Under the pieces are notes generated by a model that had not been told where the DNA came from, searched no databases, and saw only the letters and a program-made list of their open reading frames with translations. From the NCBI RefSeq assembly GCF_004005865.1, contig NZ_SACN01000001.1:186001-250000 (forward strand): a DNA stretch of 64,000 bases. Direction: 5' to 3'. This document shows, piece by piece, positions 23,559 to 33,844 of the stretch. Every line of letters starts with the position of its first letter. The first letter of the stretch is position 1. The stretch comes from Sphingomonas crocodyli. GTDB lineage: Bacteria > Pseudomonadota > Alphaproteobacteria > Sphingomonadales > Sphingomonadaceae. The position numbers and the translations under genes were made by a program.

Positions 23559-24743
23559 TTAACGCGCCAGCAGGGGCACGATATCGACCGGGCTTCCGGC
23601 GTGACGCAGCTCGACCGTGATGCGCGGATCCGCGCCGTCCGCCGTGCCCAGCGGACTTCCCTGCAAAACCGACAATCCGGGGCGGATCGCGGCGACGCGC
23701 AAGCCGGTGACGAGCGTGGCCCAGCCGTCATTATGATCGATGATCACGATGCCCTTATAGCCGCGAAACGGCCCGGCATAAGCGATGCGGCCCGCGGCGG
23801 GGGCGACCACCTGCGCGGCGCGCGCGGTGGACAGCGTGATGCCGCGCGCCCGCACCCCCGAATCGCCGACCTCGCCCATGCCCGACACCAGCCGGCCGAT
23901 CACCGGGAGGCGATAGGGCGGGGCGGCGGTGACGCCCGCCTGCATCAGCGTGTCGGGCGCGGTCGCCACCTGCCCCGGCACATTGGGGCGCAGGATCGGG
24001 CCGGACAGGTTCATCAGCCGATCGCGCACGTCGGACTGTTCGCCCAGCGTCTCGATCAGCTGGGCGATATCGTGCGCCCTTTCGCCCATCGCCAACACGC
24101 GATCCTGCTGCGCCATCGCATCGTCGACCAGCCCCTGCTGCTGCTGGCGCTGAACCGCCTCCAATCGGGCGAGCGCGGTGCGGCGGATGGCAAGCTGTTC
24201 GCGATCGTGGCGCAGTTCGGCGACCGCCGCGTCCGCCCGCCGCCGCAGCGCATCGGCACGGGCGACCTCGGCGCGCAAGCCTGCGGTCCGTTCGCGGATC
24301 ACCGGCAGGGTCGATCCCAGCAAGGCGCGAACGTGGATCATGTCGTCGACCGATCCGGGCTGGACGAGCGCGAGCGCAGCGGGGCGGCGCGCCATCGTCT
24401 GCAATGCGGCGGTGAGCCGCACGACCGGCCCCTGCCGCTCGGCCAACCGCGCCCGCTGGATCGCGCGCAGCCGATCGATCAGGGCGACACGGCCTTTTGC
24501 GGCCTCGATCCGCGCCTCGGCCGCCTGGATCGCGGCGGCAGCGGCGACCTGATCGGCCTGCGATCGTTCGGCCGCCTTGCCCATCGCCTTCGCCTGCCGA
24601 TCGAGATCGGTGGCGCGATGCTCCGCCGCCCTGGCCGATGCCTGCGCCGTCACCAAGGCACGCCGTTGCGCCACCACCGTCGGATCGGCGGCGGACAGCA
24701 GAATGGGGGCGAGCGCCCCGGCGAGAAGTGCCCTAGCCCTCAC
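23559..24743 (-). CDS. envC: murein hydrolase activator EnvC-like, coiled coil plus degenerate LytM
   Basis: 394 residues with signal peptide, long coiled coil (about 25-250, rich in Ala, Arg, Gln and Glu) and a C-terminal LytM-like domain (about 285-394). The LytM metal ligands are not evident: the usual H-x-x-x-D and H-x-H sites are replaced, for example in IVIIDHNDGWATLVTGL. This is what is expected of an EnvC-type amidase activator rather than an active endopeptidase. The start overlaps the end of rlmH by 11 bases. Confidence 0.88.
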   Translation of the reverse strand: MRARALLAGALAPILLSAADPTVVAQRRALVTAQASARAAEHRATDLDRQAKAMGKAAERSQADQVAAAAAIQAAEARIEAAKGRVALIDRLRAIQRARLAERQGPVVRLTAALQTMARRPAALALVQPGSVDDMIHVRALLGSTLPVIRERTAGLRAEVARADALRRRADAAVAELRHDREQLAIRRTALARLEAVQRQQQQGLVDDAMAQQDRVLAMGERAHDIAQLIETLGEQSDVRDRLMNLSGPILRPNVPGQVATAPDTLMQAGVTAAPPYRLPVIGRLVSGMGEVGDSGVRARGITLSTARAAQVVAPAAGRIAYAGPFRGYKGIVIIDHNDGWATLVTGLRVAAIRPGLSVLQGSPLGTADGADPRITVELRHAGSPVDIVPLLAR

Positions 24744-25155
24744 GATGATAAGGATGCCCGGCCAATATGCTGGTCGCGCGCCACAATTGTTCGGCCAGCA
24801 TCGCGCGCGCCATCATGTGCGGCCACGTCATCCGCCCGAAGGCGATCAGCAGATCGGCATCCTTCCTTTGCGCATCGTCGAACCCGTCCGCCGCGCCGAT
24901 GAGGAAGCGCGCCTCGCGCCGCCCGTCATCGCGCCAGCGGCCGAGCTTTTCCGCGAATATCGTCGAGGGAAGCTGTTCGCCCTTTTCATCGAGCATGATC
25001 AGCACGCTGTTGGGCGCGCGTTCGGGCATCTTGCCGCCGGTATCGGGCAATTCGGTGATGCGCGTCGGCCAGCCGATCCGCTTCATATAGCGATCGACCA
25101 GATCGGCCTCCGGGCTGCGCCCGATGCGCCCGCGCGCGACGATATGCAGCAGCAC
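24733..25155 (-). CDS. rlmH: 23S rRNA (pseudouridine-1915-N3)-methyltransferase
   Basis: 140-residue SPOUT-class methyltransferase acting on the assembled 70S ribosome. Features are LDEKGEQLPSTIFAEKLGRW, the SAM-knot FLIGAADGF, the IAFGRMTWPHMMARAMLAEQLWRATSI segment, and the terminal PYHREG. It is in the conserved order rsfS-rlmH-envC-ctpA. Confidence 0.96.
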   Translation of the reverse strand: MLLHIVARGRIGRSPEADLVDRYMKRIGWPTRITELPDTGGKMPERAPNSVLIMLDEKGEQLPSTIFAEKLGRWRDDGRREARFLIGAADGFDDAQRKDADLLIAFGRMTWPHMMARAMLAEQLWRATSILAGHPYHREG

Positions 25156-25176
25156 GGGCGCGTCAGAGGATGCGGA

Positions 25177-25587
25177 TCAGGCTTGCGCCATCGTGGGGGC
25201 CGGCGCGTCGCCGAAATTCCACATCCGCTCAAGATTGTAGAAGCTGCGCACTTCCGGGCGGAACAGGTGGACGATGATGTCCCCCGCATCGATCAGCACC
25301 CAATCCGCCGTCGGCAGACCTTCGATCCGCACGGCACGGCCGGTCATCTGCTTGATCTTGTCGGCGAGCTTCGTCGCCATCGACGCGACCTGACGCGTCG
25401 ACCGGCCGCTGGCGATCACCATGTGATCGGCGATCGACGACTTGCCGGCTAGCGGGATGCTGACCGTTTCCACGGCCTGGTCATCATCGAGCGACTGGAG
25501 CACCATCTGGTGCAGCGCGTCGATCGGGTCGGCATCATGAGCGGGCTCGTTCGGAGCCGGGGGCTCGATGCTACTTTGGGCGGTCAA
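25177..25587 (-). CDS. rsfS: ribosome silencing factor
   Basis: 136 residues. RsfS binds L14 and blocks subunit joining in starvation. The core shows ADHMVIASGRSTRQVASMATKLADKIK, then ADWVLIDAGDIIVHLFRPEVRSFYNLERMW. The N-terminal 20 residues are an Ala/Pro-rich extension. The TTG start overlaps the nadD TGA (TTGA) with AGGAGG just upstream inside nadD, consistent with translational coupling. Confidence 0.94.
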   Translation of the reverse strand: MTAQSSIEPPAPNEPAHDADPIDALHQMVLQSLDDDQAVETVSIPLAGKSSIADHMVIASGRSTRQVASMATKLADKIKQMTGRAVRIEGLPTADWVLIDAGDIIVHLFRPEVRSFYNLERMWNFGDAPAPTMAQA

Positions 25588-26231
25588 TGTGCCTCCTGAT
25601 GTACCGGGATCGGCGGCGCGGCGGCACCGTCGGGACCCTTCTGATTATATGACAGATGCCAGCGCGGGTTGGCCGCCCTCAACTGCGTCGCCGACGCGGG
25701 ATCGGGATAAAAGCGCAACAACACGAGCGCGGGCGGACTCCACGTCGTCCACTGCCTTGCCTGACTTGCGGGCCGGACGAAGCGCCGCAGCCAACCCATC
25801 GCCCTCGAAGCGCGGGCAGGGCCATCATACTCCGGTCGCGCGATCACGGCAATGGTGACCGTCCGCGCGATAGTCCGCCAATCACGCCACTTGTGAAACT
25901 GGACCAGATTGTCCGCCCCCATGATCCACACGAATCGGCGGTTGGGGAAACGGCGCACCAGTTTCTTCAGCGTATCGGCGGTGTAGCGTGTGCCCAGCCG
26001 CGCCTCGATCGTGGTGGGGCGGATTTTCGCGCGCGCGGCCATCTTGCGGGCGGAGGCATAGCGCGCGGCCATCGGCGCCATGTCCGATGCGCCGGCCTTC
26101 AGCGGATTGCCGGGGGAGACGAGCCACCACACCTCCTCCAGCCCCATCGCGTCCAGCGCGTGCAGGCTGATATGGCGGTGGCCGCGATGCGCGGGGTTGA
26201 AACTGCCGCCCAGCAATCCGGTGGGGATCAT
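25584..26231 (-). CDS. nadD: nicotinate-nucleotide adenylyltransferase
   Basis: 215 residues. NadD makes nicotinic acid adenine dinucleotide in NAD synthesis. The nucleotidyltransferase signature LLGGSFNPAHRGHRHIS is at the N-terminus; WWLVSPGNPLK, FVWIMGADNLVQFHKWRDW and a C-terminal ATQLRA (ISxTxLR-like) region follow. Its first base overlaps the OPT gene stop and its stop overlaps rsfS. Confidence 0.94.
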   Translation of the reverse strand: MIPTGLLGGSFNPAHRGHRHISLHALDAMGLEEVWWLVSPGNPLKAGASDMAPMAARYASARKMAARAKIRPTTIEARLGTRYTADTLKKLVRRFPNRRFVWIMGADNLVQFHKWRDWRTIARTVTIAVIARPEYDGPARASRAMGWLRRFVRPASQARQWTTWSPPALVLLRFYPDPASATQLRAANPRWHLSYNQKGPDGAAAPPIPVHQEAH

Positions 26232-28201
26232 CAGGCCGCGGCCGCGCGATCGGCGGCGCGCGCCGTCCAGCGATAGAGACCCGCCAGCATCGCGACGACC
26301 AGCAAGGTGCCCGCCGCCATCGTCACGCCTTCATGGCCTTCGCCGATCAGGGCGAGCGGCGATCCGCTGTCGGTGCCGACGATCAGGCCCGCGAGCAGCA
26401 CCCCGAACAGGCTTTCGCCGACGATGAAACCCGAAGCGAGCAGCACGCCCATGCGCTGCGAGATCGGATCGGGGCGCTTACGTTCGTAATAGTGGCCGAT
26501 CAGCGCGCCGATCACGACCGGCAAAGTCACCGACATCGGCAGATAGATACCGATGCCGACCGCAAGCGGCGAAAGACGCAACCAACCCTTGCGCCCCATC
26601 ACACCATCGAGCGCTACGAGCGCGAGGCCCAGCACTGCGCCGATGCCCACCATGTTCCAGGGAATATCACCCGCGCCCAGCACGCCGCGTGCCAGCGTGG
26701 AGATCAAAGTCGCCTGCGGGGCGGGCAGGGGATCGCGCGGATCGCCCGCCACGCCCGGCAGCGGCGCGAAGCCATAAGCGCCGTTGAGCAGATCGAGGAT
26801 CGGTGGGATCACCGCCGCGCCCGCGATCGTGCCGACCATCAGGGCCACCTGCTGCTTCCACGGCGTCGCGCCGATCAGCTGGCCGGTCTTGAGATCCTGC
26901 AGATTGTCGTTGGCGATCACCGCGCAGGCAAGAACGAAGCTGGTCACGAACAAGGCGAAAGCGACAAGCTGCGGCACCGCATCGCCATTCACCAGCGGGC
27001 GGACGGCGACCGCCAGCAGCACCGCCGACCCCAGCACCGCCAGGATGGCGAGGCCCGAGACCGGGCTGTTCGACGATCCGATCAGCCCCGCCATATAGCC
27101 GCACACCGCCGCGACGAACGCGCCCGCGAGCAGGACGTAGAGCCAGAAGCCCAACGACAGCGGGATCGCATAGGCCGAGAGCGGCCCCTGCGCGACGAAA
27201 TGCCAGAGCAGCCCGACGATCGGCAGCGCGGTGACGAGGGTGATCACGCCCATCCAGCCAACCGGCAGATCGCGTTCTTCGATCGGGAGGAGTTCGGCCG
27301 AATTCTTGCGCGCCTTGGAGGCAGCGGCCGCCGCCATCAGTCCGTTCCAGATCGGGCGGACGAGCTGACCCAGGGTCCAGATCGCCGCCGCGCCGATCAC
27401 GCCCGCGCCCAGGAAGCGCACCTGTCCGCTCCACGCGCCCAAAGCAGCATCGGCGGCTTCGCCCGGCGTGGCGGCGATGAAGCTCAGGATCGGGGTCGCG
27501 ATCCCGAAGGCGATGACGAGGCCGAGCAGCATCGCCATGCCGACCGACAGCCCGACGAGATGCCCTGCGCCGAGCAAAGCGAAGCTGAGCGAGCCCCAGA
27601 GACCCGTCGCGGCGCTCGTGCCCCCGATGCGGAACCATGTCGCCGCCTCCGCCGCGACCAGCTTGGTGGCCGAAAGGATCGCGAAGCCGATCGAGGCGAG
27701 CGAGCTGACGAGGATGACGCGCAGGCCGACCCGGCTCTCTTCCGCGCCCTCGCGCGTCTGCGTGCCGACGCGCAGCACTTCGGCCGCGGCGACGCCTTCG
27801 GGATAGGGCAGATCCGATCCGGTCACGAGCGCGCGGCGCAGCGGCACCGAGAGGACCACGCCCATCATCCCGCCCGATGCGCACAGCAGGAACGTCTGCC
27901 AGAAGGGGAAGCCCTGCCACCAGCCGACCATGATCAGGCCGGGCAGGACGAAGATCACCGACGCGATGCACCCCGCCGCCGACGCGACCGTCTGAACGAT
28001 ATTATTCTCGTGGATCGTGGCGTTGCGCACGAAGCGCAGCACCGCCATCGATATCACCGCCGCCGGGATCGACGTCGCGAAGGTCAGACCGACCTTGAGG
28101 CCCAGATAGACGTTCGCCGATGTGAAGACGAAGGTGATGAGGATGCCGAGGACGATACCCCGGACGGTCAGCTCGCGTGTCGCGGCGGGAAGGCTTGCCA
28201 T
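26231..28201 (-). CDS. OPT family oligopeptide transporter
   Basis: 656 residues with about 14-16 hydrophobic helices. The N-terminus ATRELTVRGIVLGILITFVFTSANVYLGLKVGLTFATSIPAAVISM is the OPT family start, and PYPEGVAAAEVL (residues about 135) is the hallmark motif. Prokaryotic OPT proteins take up peptides or metal chelates; the substrate is not deducible. It abuts nadD, so it may head the nadD-rsfS-rlmH-envC-ctpA transcript. A multi-hairpin repeat separates it from sufA. Confidence 0.93.
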   Translation of the reverse strand: MASLPAATRELTVRGIVLGILITFVFTSANVYLGLKVGLTFATSIPAAVISMAVLRFVRNATIHENNIVQTVASAAGCIASVIFVLPGLIMVGWWQGFPFWQTFLLCASGGMMGVVLSVPLRRALVTGSDLPYPEGVAAAEVLRVGTQTREGAEESRVGLRVILVSSLASIGFAILSATKLVAAEAATWFRIGGTSAATGLWGSLSFALLGAGHLVGLSVGMAMLLGLVIAFGIATPILSFIAATPGEAADAALGAWSGQVRFLGAGVIGAAAIWTLGQLVRPIWNGLMAAAAASKARKNSAELLPIEERDLPVGWMGVITLVTALPIVGLLWHFVAQGPLSAYAIPLSLGFWLYVLLAGAFVAAVCGYMAGLIGSSNSPVSGLAILAVLGSAVLLAVAVRPLVNGDAVPQLVAFALFVTSFVLACAVIANDNLQDLKTGQLIGATPWKQQVALMVGTIAGAAVIPPILDLLNGAYGFAPLPGVAGDPRDPLPAPQATLISTLARGVLGAGDIPWNMVGIGAVLGLALVALDGVMGRKGWLRLSPLAVGIGIYLPMSVTLPVVIGALIGHYYERKRPDPISQRMGVLLASGFIVGESLFGVLLAGLIVGTDSGSPLALIGEGHEGVTMAAGTLLVVAMLAGLYRWTARAADRAAAA

Positions 28202-28240
28202 GCGGGCATATTGGGGGAGGGCGACGGGAAAGGCAATTTG

Positions 28241-28364
28241 ATCCTCCCCGGTACGGGGAGGGGGACCGCGAAGCGGTGGAGGGGGATCGTCACAGGCGAT
28301 CCGCCCGGCCTCCTGCCCCCTCCGTCATGCCTGCGGCATGCCACCTCCCCGTGTCGGGGAGGAT
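28241..28364. repeat. multi-hairpin intergenic repeat between sufA and OPT genes
   Basis: Two similar outer hairpins, CCTCCCCG/CGGGGAGG at 28243-28261 and again at 28344-28362, flank small palindromes ACCGC-GAA-GCGGT (28265-28277) and CATGCC-TGC-GGCATG (28326-28340). The two outer hairpins can also pair with each other. This is a dispersed-element architecture, not a simple terminator. Confidence 0.8.
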
Positions 28365-28371
28365 TTTGAAG

Positions 28372-28725
28372 TCAGACCGTAAAGCTCTCGCCGCAGCCGC
28401 AGCTGCCCTTGGCGTTCGGGTTCTGGAACACGAAGCCGGCCGTAAAGTCGTCCTCGACCCAGTCCATCACCGAACCGATCAGGTAGAGCACCGACGCGCC
28501 ATCGACATAGAAGGTGCCGCCGGGGGTCTCGATCTTTTCGTCGAAGGCGTCCGCTTCGGTGACGTAATCGACCGAATAGGCAAGGCCCGAGCACCCGCGA
28601 CGCGGGGTCGACAGCTTGACGCCGATCGCGTCGGCGGGCGCCTGCGCCATCAGATGCGCGATGCGCGCTTCGGCGGAAGCGGTGAGGGTGAGCGCGGCAG
28701 GGCGGGCACGAGTGGTCGTGGTCAT
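28372..28725 (-). CDS. sufA: A-type Fe-S carrier protein (HesB/IscA/SufA family)
   Basis: 117 residues. A-type carriers receive Fe-S clusters from SufBCD and pass them to apoproteins. The three conserved cysteines are in RRGCSGLAYSVDY and the C-terminal GSCGCGESF. It ends the suf operon and overlaps the SufT-like gene stop by one base (TGATG). Confidence 0.94.
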   Translation of the reverse strand: MTTTTRARPAALTLTASAEARIAHLMAQAPADAIGVKLSTPRRGCSGLAYSVDYVTEADAFDEKIETPGGTFYVDGASVLYLIGSVMDWVEDDFTAGFVFQNPNAKGSCGCGESFTV

Positions 28726-29192
28726 CACAACATCCCCAGTTCGAGCTTGGCTTCGTCCGACATCTTCTGCGGATCCCACGGCGGATCCCAGACGAGGTTG
28801 ACCTCGGCCGATCCGATCCCCGGCACCGCGCCGACGCGCAGTTCGACTTCGCCCGGCATCGATTCCGCAACCGGGCAGTGCGGCGTCGTGAGCGTCATGG
28901 TGACCGCGGCATGGCCGTCGGTGGTGATGTCGACCCCGTAGATCAGCCCCAGTTCGTAGATGTTCACCGGGATTTCGGGATCGTAGATTTCCTTGAGCGC
29001 GTCGATCACGCCCTCATAGAGATCGCCGCCCGGCTCATGCCCCGACAGGGGCTTGGGCTTTTCCGCGAGAAAATCGCCGAGATAGTCGCGCTGGCGCGGG
29101 GCCGCTTCTTCGACCTGATCGACACGCGCCTTGGGGGGCGATGCCACCGCCTCGACTTCCTCGACCTTCACCGGTTCCTGCTCGTCCATCAT
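28725..29192 (-). CDS. sufT: SufT-like MIP18/DUF59 Fe-S maturation protein
   Basis: 155 residues. After a variable charged N-terminus (about 1-55) comes the DUF59 core: VIDALKEIYDPEIPVNIYELGLIYGVDI, then TLTTPHCPVAESMPGEVE with the conserved Cys, then LVWDPPWDPQKMSDEAKLELG. It acts in late Fe-S delivery. The order sufS-sufT-sufA fits this, and overlaps on both sides indicate coupling. Confidence 0.92.
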   Translation of the reverse strand: MMDEQEPVKVEEVEAVASPPKARVDQVEEAAPRQRDYLGDFLAEKPKPLSGHEPGGDLYEGVIDALKEIYDPEIPVNIYELGLIYGVDITTDGHAAVTMTLTTPHCPVAESMPGEVELRVGAVPGIGSAEVNLVWDPPWDPQKMSDEAKLELGML

Positions 29193-30379
29193 CCGAAAAT
29201 CCGTGTCACGCGTTCGATGCCCTTCGCCAGCGCCGCAACGTCGGCCTCGTCATTGTGAATGCCGAAGCTCGCGCGCGCCGTGGCGGGAATGTCGAGATGC
29301 TCCATCAAGGGCTGGGCGCAATGATGCCCGGCCCGGATCGCCACCCCGCCTTCGTCCAATATGGTGCCGATGTCGTGCGGATGCACCCCCTCGATCGCGA
29401 AGGAGACGATCCCCGCCGAATCCGCCGGCCCGAACAGCTTGACGCTGTTGATCGCGCCCAGCGCTTCACGCGCCGCCTTTACCAGCGCGGCTTCGTGCGC
29501 GTGGATCAGCGGCAGGCCGATCCCTTCGACATAATCGATCGCGGCGTGGAGGCCGAGCGCGCCGACGATGTTGGGCGTCCCCGCCTCGAAACGCTGCGGG
29601 GCTGGCGCCCAGGTCGTCTTCGCGAAGGTGACGCGATCGATCATCGATCCGCCCCCCTGCCACGGCGGCATCGCGTTCAGGATGTCGCCCTTCGCCCACA
29701 GCGCACCGATCCCGGTCGGCCCGTAGAGCTTGTGGCCCGAGAAAACGTAGAAGTCGCAGCCGATCGCCTGCACGTCCGCGCCGATGCGCGGCACCGCCTG
29801 GCATCCGTCGATCAGGATCTTCGCGCCCACGCGGTGCGCGAGTTCGGTCGCGCGCTTTGCATCGAGAACCGAGCCGAGCACGTTCGAGACATGCGCAAAG
29901 GCCACGAGCTTGTGCGCCTCGGTCAGCATCGCCTCTGCGGCGTCGAGATCGATCTTGCCGTCCTCGGTGAGCGGGCAGACGTCGATTTCCACGCCGGTGC
30001 GATCCTGAATGATCTGCCACGGCACGATGTTCGAATGATGCTCAAGCTGCGAAACGAGGATGCGATCGCCGGCCTTGAGATTGGCGACGCCCCAGCTTTG
30101 CGCGACGAGGTTGATCGCCTCGGTCGCGCCGCGCACGAAAACGACTTCGTCGGCCGAAGCGGCGTTGAGGAAACGCGCGACGCGGGCGCGGGCGGCCTCA
30201 TAAGCGATCGTCATGTCGGCCGAGCGGCGATAGACCCCGCGATGCACGGTCGCATAATCGCGCGCATAAGCCCGCTCGATCGCGTCGATCACCTGCCGCG
30301 GCTTCTGTGCGGTCGCGGCGGTATCGAGATAGTGCCAGCCCTCGGGGATGGCCGGGAAGTCCTTTGCCCAGGCGTTCAT
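29189..30379 (-). CDS. sufS: cysteine desulfurase SufS
   Basis: 396-residue PLP enzyme that mobilises sulfur from cysteine. YLDTAATAQKPRQVIDAIERAY starts the fold. The PLP Lys217 lies in SGHKLYGPTGIGALW. The catalytic Cys354 lies in RAGHHCAQPLM on the short loop typical of group II (SufS) desulfurases. ATG 30379 overlaps the sufD TGA by four bases. No sufE gene is in the operon. Confidence 0.97.
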   Translation of the reverse strand: MNAWAKDFPAIPEGWHYLDTAATAQKPRQVIDAIERAYARDYATVHRGVYRRSADMTIAYEAARARVARFLNAASADEVVFVRGATEAINLVAQSWGVANLKAGDRILVSQLEHHSNIVPWQIIQDRTGVEIDVCPLTEDGKIDLDAAEAMLTEAHKLVAFAHVSNVLGSVLDAKRATELAHRVGAKILIDGCQAVPRIGADVQAIGCDFYVFSGHKLYGPTGIGALWAKGDILNAMPPWQGGGSMIDRVTFAKTTWAPAPQRFEAGTPNIVGALGLHAAIDYVEGIGLPLIHAHEAALVKAAREALGAINSVKLFGPADSAGIVSFAIEGVHPHDIGTILDEGGVAIRAGHHCAQPLMEHLDIPATARASFGIHNDEADVAALAKGIERVTRIFG

Positions 30380-31115
30380 TGCAGCTGCTCCAGCGCGGAG
30401 AGCGCGGCGGCTTCGAGTGCCTCGCGCGCCGCATCGTCGGCGACGTCGACGAACACTTCGGCAATGAACGCCTGCAGCATCAGCCGCTTCGCCTCGACCG
30501 GGGGAATGCCGCGGCTCATCAGATAGAACAAAGCCTGCGCGTCGAGTTCGCCGACCGCCGCGCCATGCGCGCACTTCACGTCGTCGGCGAAGATTTCGAG
30601 TTCGGGCTTGGCATTGGCGGTCGCGGTGCGCGCCAGCAGCATCGCCTTGACCGACTGGGTGCTGTCGGTGTGCTGCGCATCGCGCGCGACGGCGACCTTG
30701 CCGAGATAGGTGCCGGTCGCCTTGTCGCCGAGCACGGATCGGACGATCTGCCGGCTGACCGCGCCGGGCGCCGTGTGGCGCATCACCGTCACGATCTCCA
30801 GCGTCGCAGTGCCCCCGCCGATCTGGACACCGCCCAGATGGAACTCGGCGCCTTCGCCCAGCGTGATATCGAGCGCGAAGCGGCCATAAGCACCGCCCGC
30901 ATTGAGGATGTGAAGATCGAGCCGCGCACCCGCCTCGACGGTGATCGCGAAGTCGCGCACCTCGACCGCGTCGCCGCCGGCGTTGCGGATCAACTGGCGC
31001 GTGGCGCTTTCGCCCGCCGCTACGTGGATCGTCTCGGTCGCGATCGGCCAGACGCGGGCGAGCGCGTCGATATCGCTATAGCGCCACGCCTCGTCATGCC
31101 GGGAAGGCAGGCTCG

Positions 31116-31119
<4 letters not shown>
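30376..31119 (-). CDS. sufD: Fe-S cluster scaffold component SufD, short form
   Basis: 247 residues, well below the roughly 420 of enterobacterial SufD. The beta-helix core is present (SVLGDKATGTYLGKVAVARDAQHTDSTQSVKAMLLARTATANAKPELEIFADDVKCAHGAAVGELDAQALFYLMSRG region, residues about 135-215), as is the C-terminal helical part. The N-terminal domain is reduced to about 35 residues. The GTG start overlaps sufC's stop (GTGA). It should pair with SufB on the SufC dimer. Confidence 0.92.
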
Positions 31120-31859
<740 letters not shown>

Positions 31860-31890
31860 CTGCTCTGTCACAGTCCCTTGGTCTCTACTT

Positions 31891-31919
31891 CGTCACCCCG
31901 GACTTGATCCGGCATGACG
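31891..31919. repeat. solo palindromic repeat copy inside the suf operon
   Basis: CGTCACCCCGG...CCGGCATGACG forms a hairpin (outer CGTCA/TGACG) and repeats 21 bases of the arm found at 9078-9098. It lies in the 73-base sufB-sufC gap, the only wide junction of the operon. Confidence 0.85.
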
Positions 31920-31932
31920 TGATGGGTGATGG

Positions 31933-33405
31933 TCATCCGACCGAACCTTCGAGCGAAATGCCCAGCAGCTTCTGCGCCTCGACCGCGAACTCCATCGGGA
32001 GTTGCTGCAGCACTTCCTTCGCGAAGCCATTGACGATCAGGGCAACCGAGGCCTCCTGATCCAGCCCGCGCGACATGGCGTAGAAGAGCTGGTCGTCGCT
32101 GATCTTGCTGGTCGTCGCCTCATGCTCGATCTGCGCCGACGGATTGCGCACCTCGATATAGGGGACGGTGTGCGCGCCGCAGGTGCTGCCCAGCAGCAGG
32201 CTGTCGCACTGGGTGAAATTGCGCGCACCCTCGGCGGTCGGGGCGACACGCACCAGCCCGCGATAGGTGTTGTCGCTGCGCCCGGCCGAAATGCCCTTCG
32301 ACACGATAGTCGACTTCGTATTCTTGCCGAGGTGGATCATCTTGGTGCCGGTATCGGCCTGCTGACGATTGTTGGTCACCGCGACCGAATAAAATTCGCC
32401 GACGCTGTTCTCGCCCGCCAGCACGCAGCTGGGATATTTCCAGGTGATCGCCGATCCGGTTTCGACCTGCGTCCACGACACCTTGCTGTTCCTGCCCTGG
32501 CACAGCGCACGCTTGGTGACGAAATTGTAGATGCCGCCGCGCCCTTCGGCGTCGCCCGGATACCAGTTCTGGACGGTCGAATATTTGATCTCGGCATCGT
32601 CCAGCGCGACCAGTTCGACCACCGCGGCGTGCAGCTGGTTCTCGTCACGCATCGGCGCGGTGCAGCCTTCAAGATAGCTGACGTGCGAACCCTTGTCGGC
32701 GACGATCAACGTGCGTTCGAACTGGCCGGTATTTTCCGCGTTGATGCGGAAATAGGTCGACAGCTCCATCGGGCAGCGAACACCCTCCGGAATGTACACG
32801 AAGGTGCCGTCCGAAAAGACCGCGCAGTTGAGCGTGGCGAAATAGTTGTCGTGCATCGGCACGACCTTGCCCAGCCAGCGCTTCACCAGATCCGGATATT
32901 CGCGGATCGCTTCCGAAATCGAACGGAAGATGACTCCGGCCTTTTCCAGCTCCGCGCGGAAGGTGGTGGCGACCGACACACTGTCGAACACCGCATCGAC
33001 CGCGACCTTGCGGCTGCCCTCGACGCCCGCGAGCACCTTCTGCTCCTCAATCGGGATGCCGAGCTTTTCGTACACCTTCAGGATTTCGGGATCGACCTCG
33101 TCGAGGCTCGCCGGCCCCTCCTTCTTACGCGGTTCGGCGTAATAATAGGCGTCCTGATAATCGATCGGCGGCACGTTCAGCTTCGCCCAGTCGGGCGGCG
33201 TCATCGTCAGCCAGTGGCGATAGGCCTTGAGCCGCCACTCCAACATCCATTCCGGTTCGTTCTTCTTGGCGGAGATGAAACGGACGGTGTCTTCGGACAG
33301 GCCCTTCGGCGCGAAATCCTGCTCGATATCGCTGGTGAAGCCCCATTCGTAGGTCGACGCGCGATCAGCGGCGGCCTGCGCTTCGGCGTTACGGACGTCG
33401 CTCAT
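31933..33405 (-). CDS. sufB: Fe-S cluster scaffold protein SufB
   Basis: 490 residues. Family landmarks are [90 protein letters not shown], and the C-terminal [43 protein letters not shown]. The ATG at 33405 overlaps the regulator's stop by four bases. SufB forms the nascent cluster with SufC and SufD. Confidence 0.98.
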   Translation of the reverse strand: MSDVRNAEAQAAADRASTYEWGFTSDIEQDFAPKGLSEDTVRFISAKKNEPEWMLEWRLKAYRHWLTMTPPDWAKLNVPPIDYQDAYYYAEPRKKEGPASLDEVDPEILKVYEKLGIPIEEQKVLAGVEGSRKVAVDAVFDSVSVATTFRAELEKAGVIFRSISEAIREYPDLVKRWLGKVVPMHDNYFATLNCAVFSDGTFVYIPEGVRCPMELSTYFRINAENTGQFERTLIVADKGSHVSYLEGCTAPMRDENQLHAAVVELVALDDAEIKYSTVQNWYPGDAEGRGGIYNFVTKRALCQGRNSKVSWTQVETGSAITWKYPSCVLAGENSVGEFYSVAVTNNRQQADTGTKMIHLGKNTKSTIVSKGISAGRSDNTYRGLVRVAPTAEGARNFTQCDSLLLGSTCGAHTVPYIEVRNPSAQIEHEATTSKISDDQLFYAMSRGLDQEASVALIVNGFAKEVLQQLPMEFAVEAQKLLGISLEGSVG

Positions 33406-33827
33406 GCCGACGCCTCCACCGGCTGCACCCCGGACAGCGTTTCGAGGCTGACCCCGCCCAGCGCGCCGCGGATCGTGTCGTTGACGACGCCCCAGTGCGG
33501 CTTGACCCGGCACGCGCTTTCCAGCCCGCAATCGTGGCGATGATCGTCGACGCACGCCGTCATCGCGATCGGCCCTTCAACCGCCTCGACGATATCGGCC
33601 AGGCTGATCGCCGCCGGATCGCGCGCCAGCGCGAAGCCGCCGCCGGTGCCGCGCGCCGAGACGAGCAGCCCCGCCGCCGCCAGCCGCCCCATCAATTTCT
33701 GCGCGGTGGGCAGCGGAACGCCGGTTTCTTCGGACAGATTCGTCGCGGTCAGGCGGCCACCAATCCCGTGGCGGGCGGCGGCCGACAACATCACGACGGC
33801 ATAATCGGCTAAGCTCGACAGGCGCAT
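33402..33827 (-). CDS. Rrf2 family regulator of the suf operon
   Basis: 141 residues. The N-terminal winged helix ([59 protein letters not shown]) is typical of IscR/Rrf2 proteins. Three cysteines in [21 protein letters not shown] are placed as in Fe-S-binding IscR-type sensors. Co-translation with sufB by ATGA indicates an autoregulated SUF repressor sensing Fe-S status. ATG 33827 was chosen; a TTG nine bases upstream is possible. Confidence 0.93.
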   Translation of the reverse strand: MRLSSLADYAVVMLSAAARHGIGGRLTATNLSEETGVPLPTAQKLMGRLAAAGLLVSARGTGGGFALARDPAAISLADIVEAVEGPIAMTACVDDHRHDCGLESACRVKPHWGVVNDTIRGALGGVSLETLSGVQPVEASA

Positions 33828-33844
33828 CTCGCGCAAAAACCTTT

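Noticed and set aside
26333..28369. 678-codon plus-strand open frame
   Set aside because: It lies opposite the OPT transporter, whose membrane helices and PYPEG motif are clear. The plus frame is extremely Arg/His/Asp-rich with no domain.
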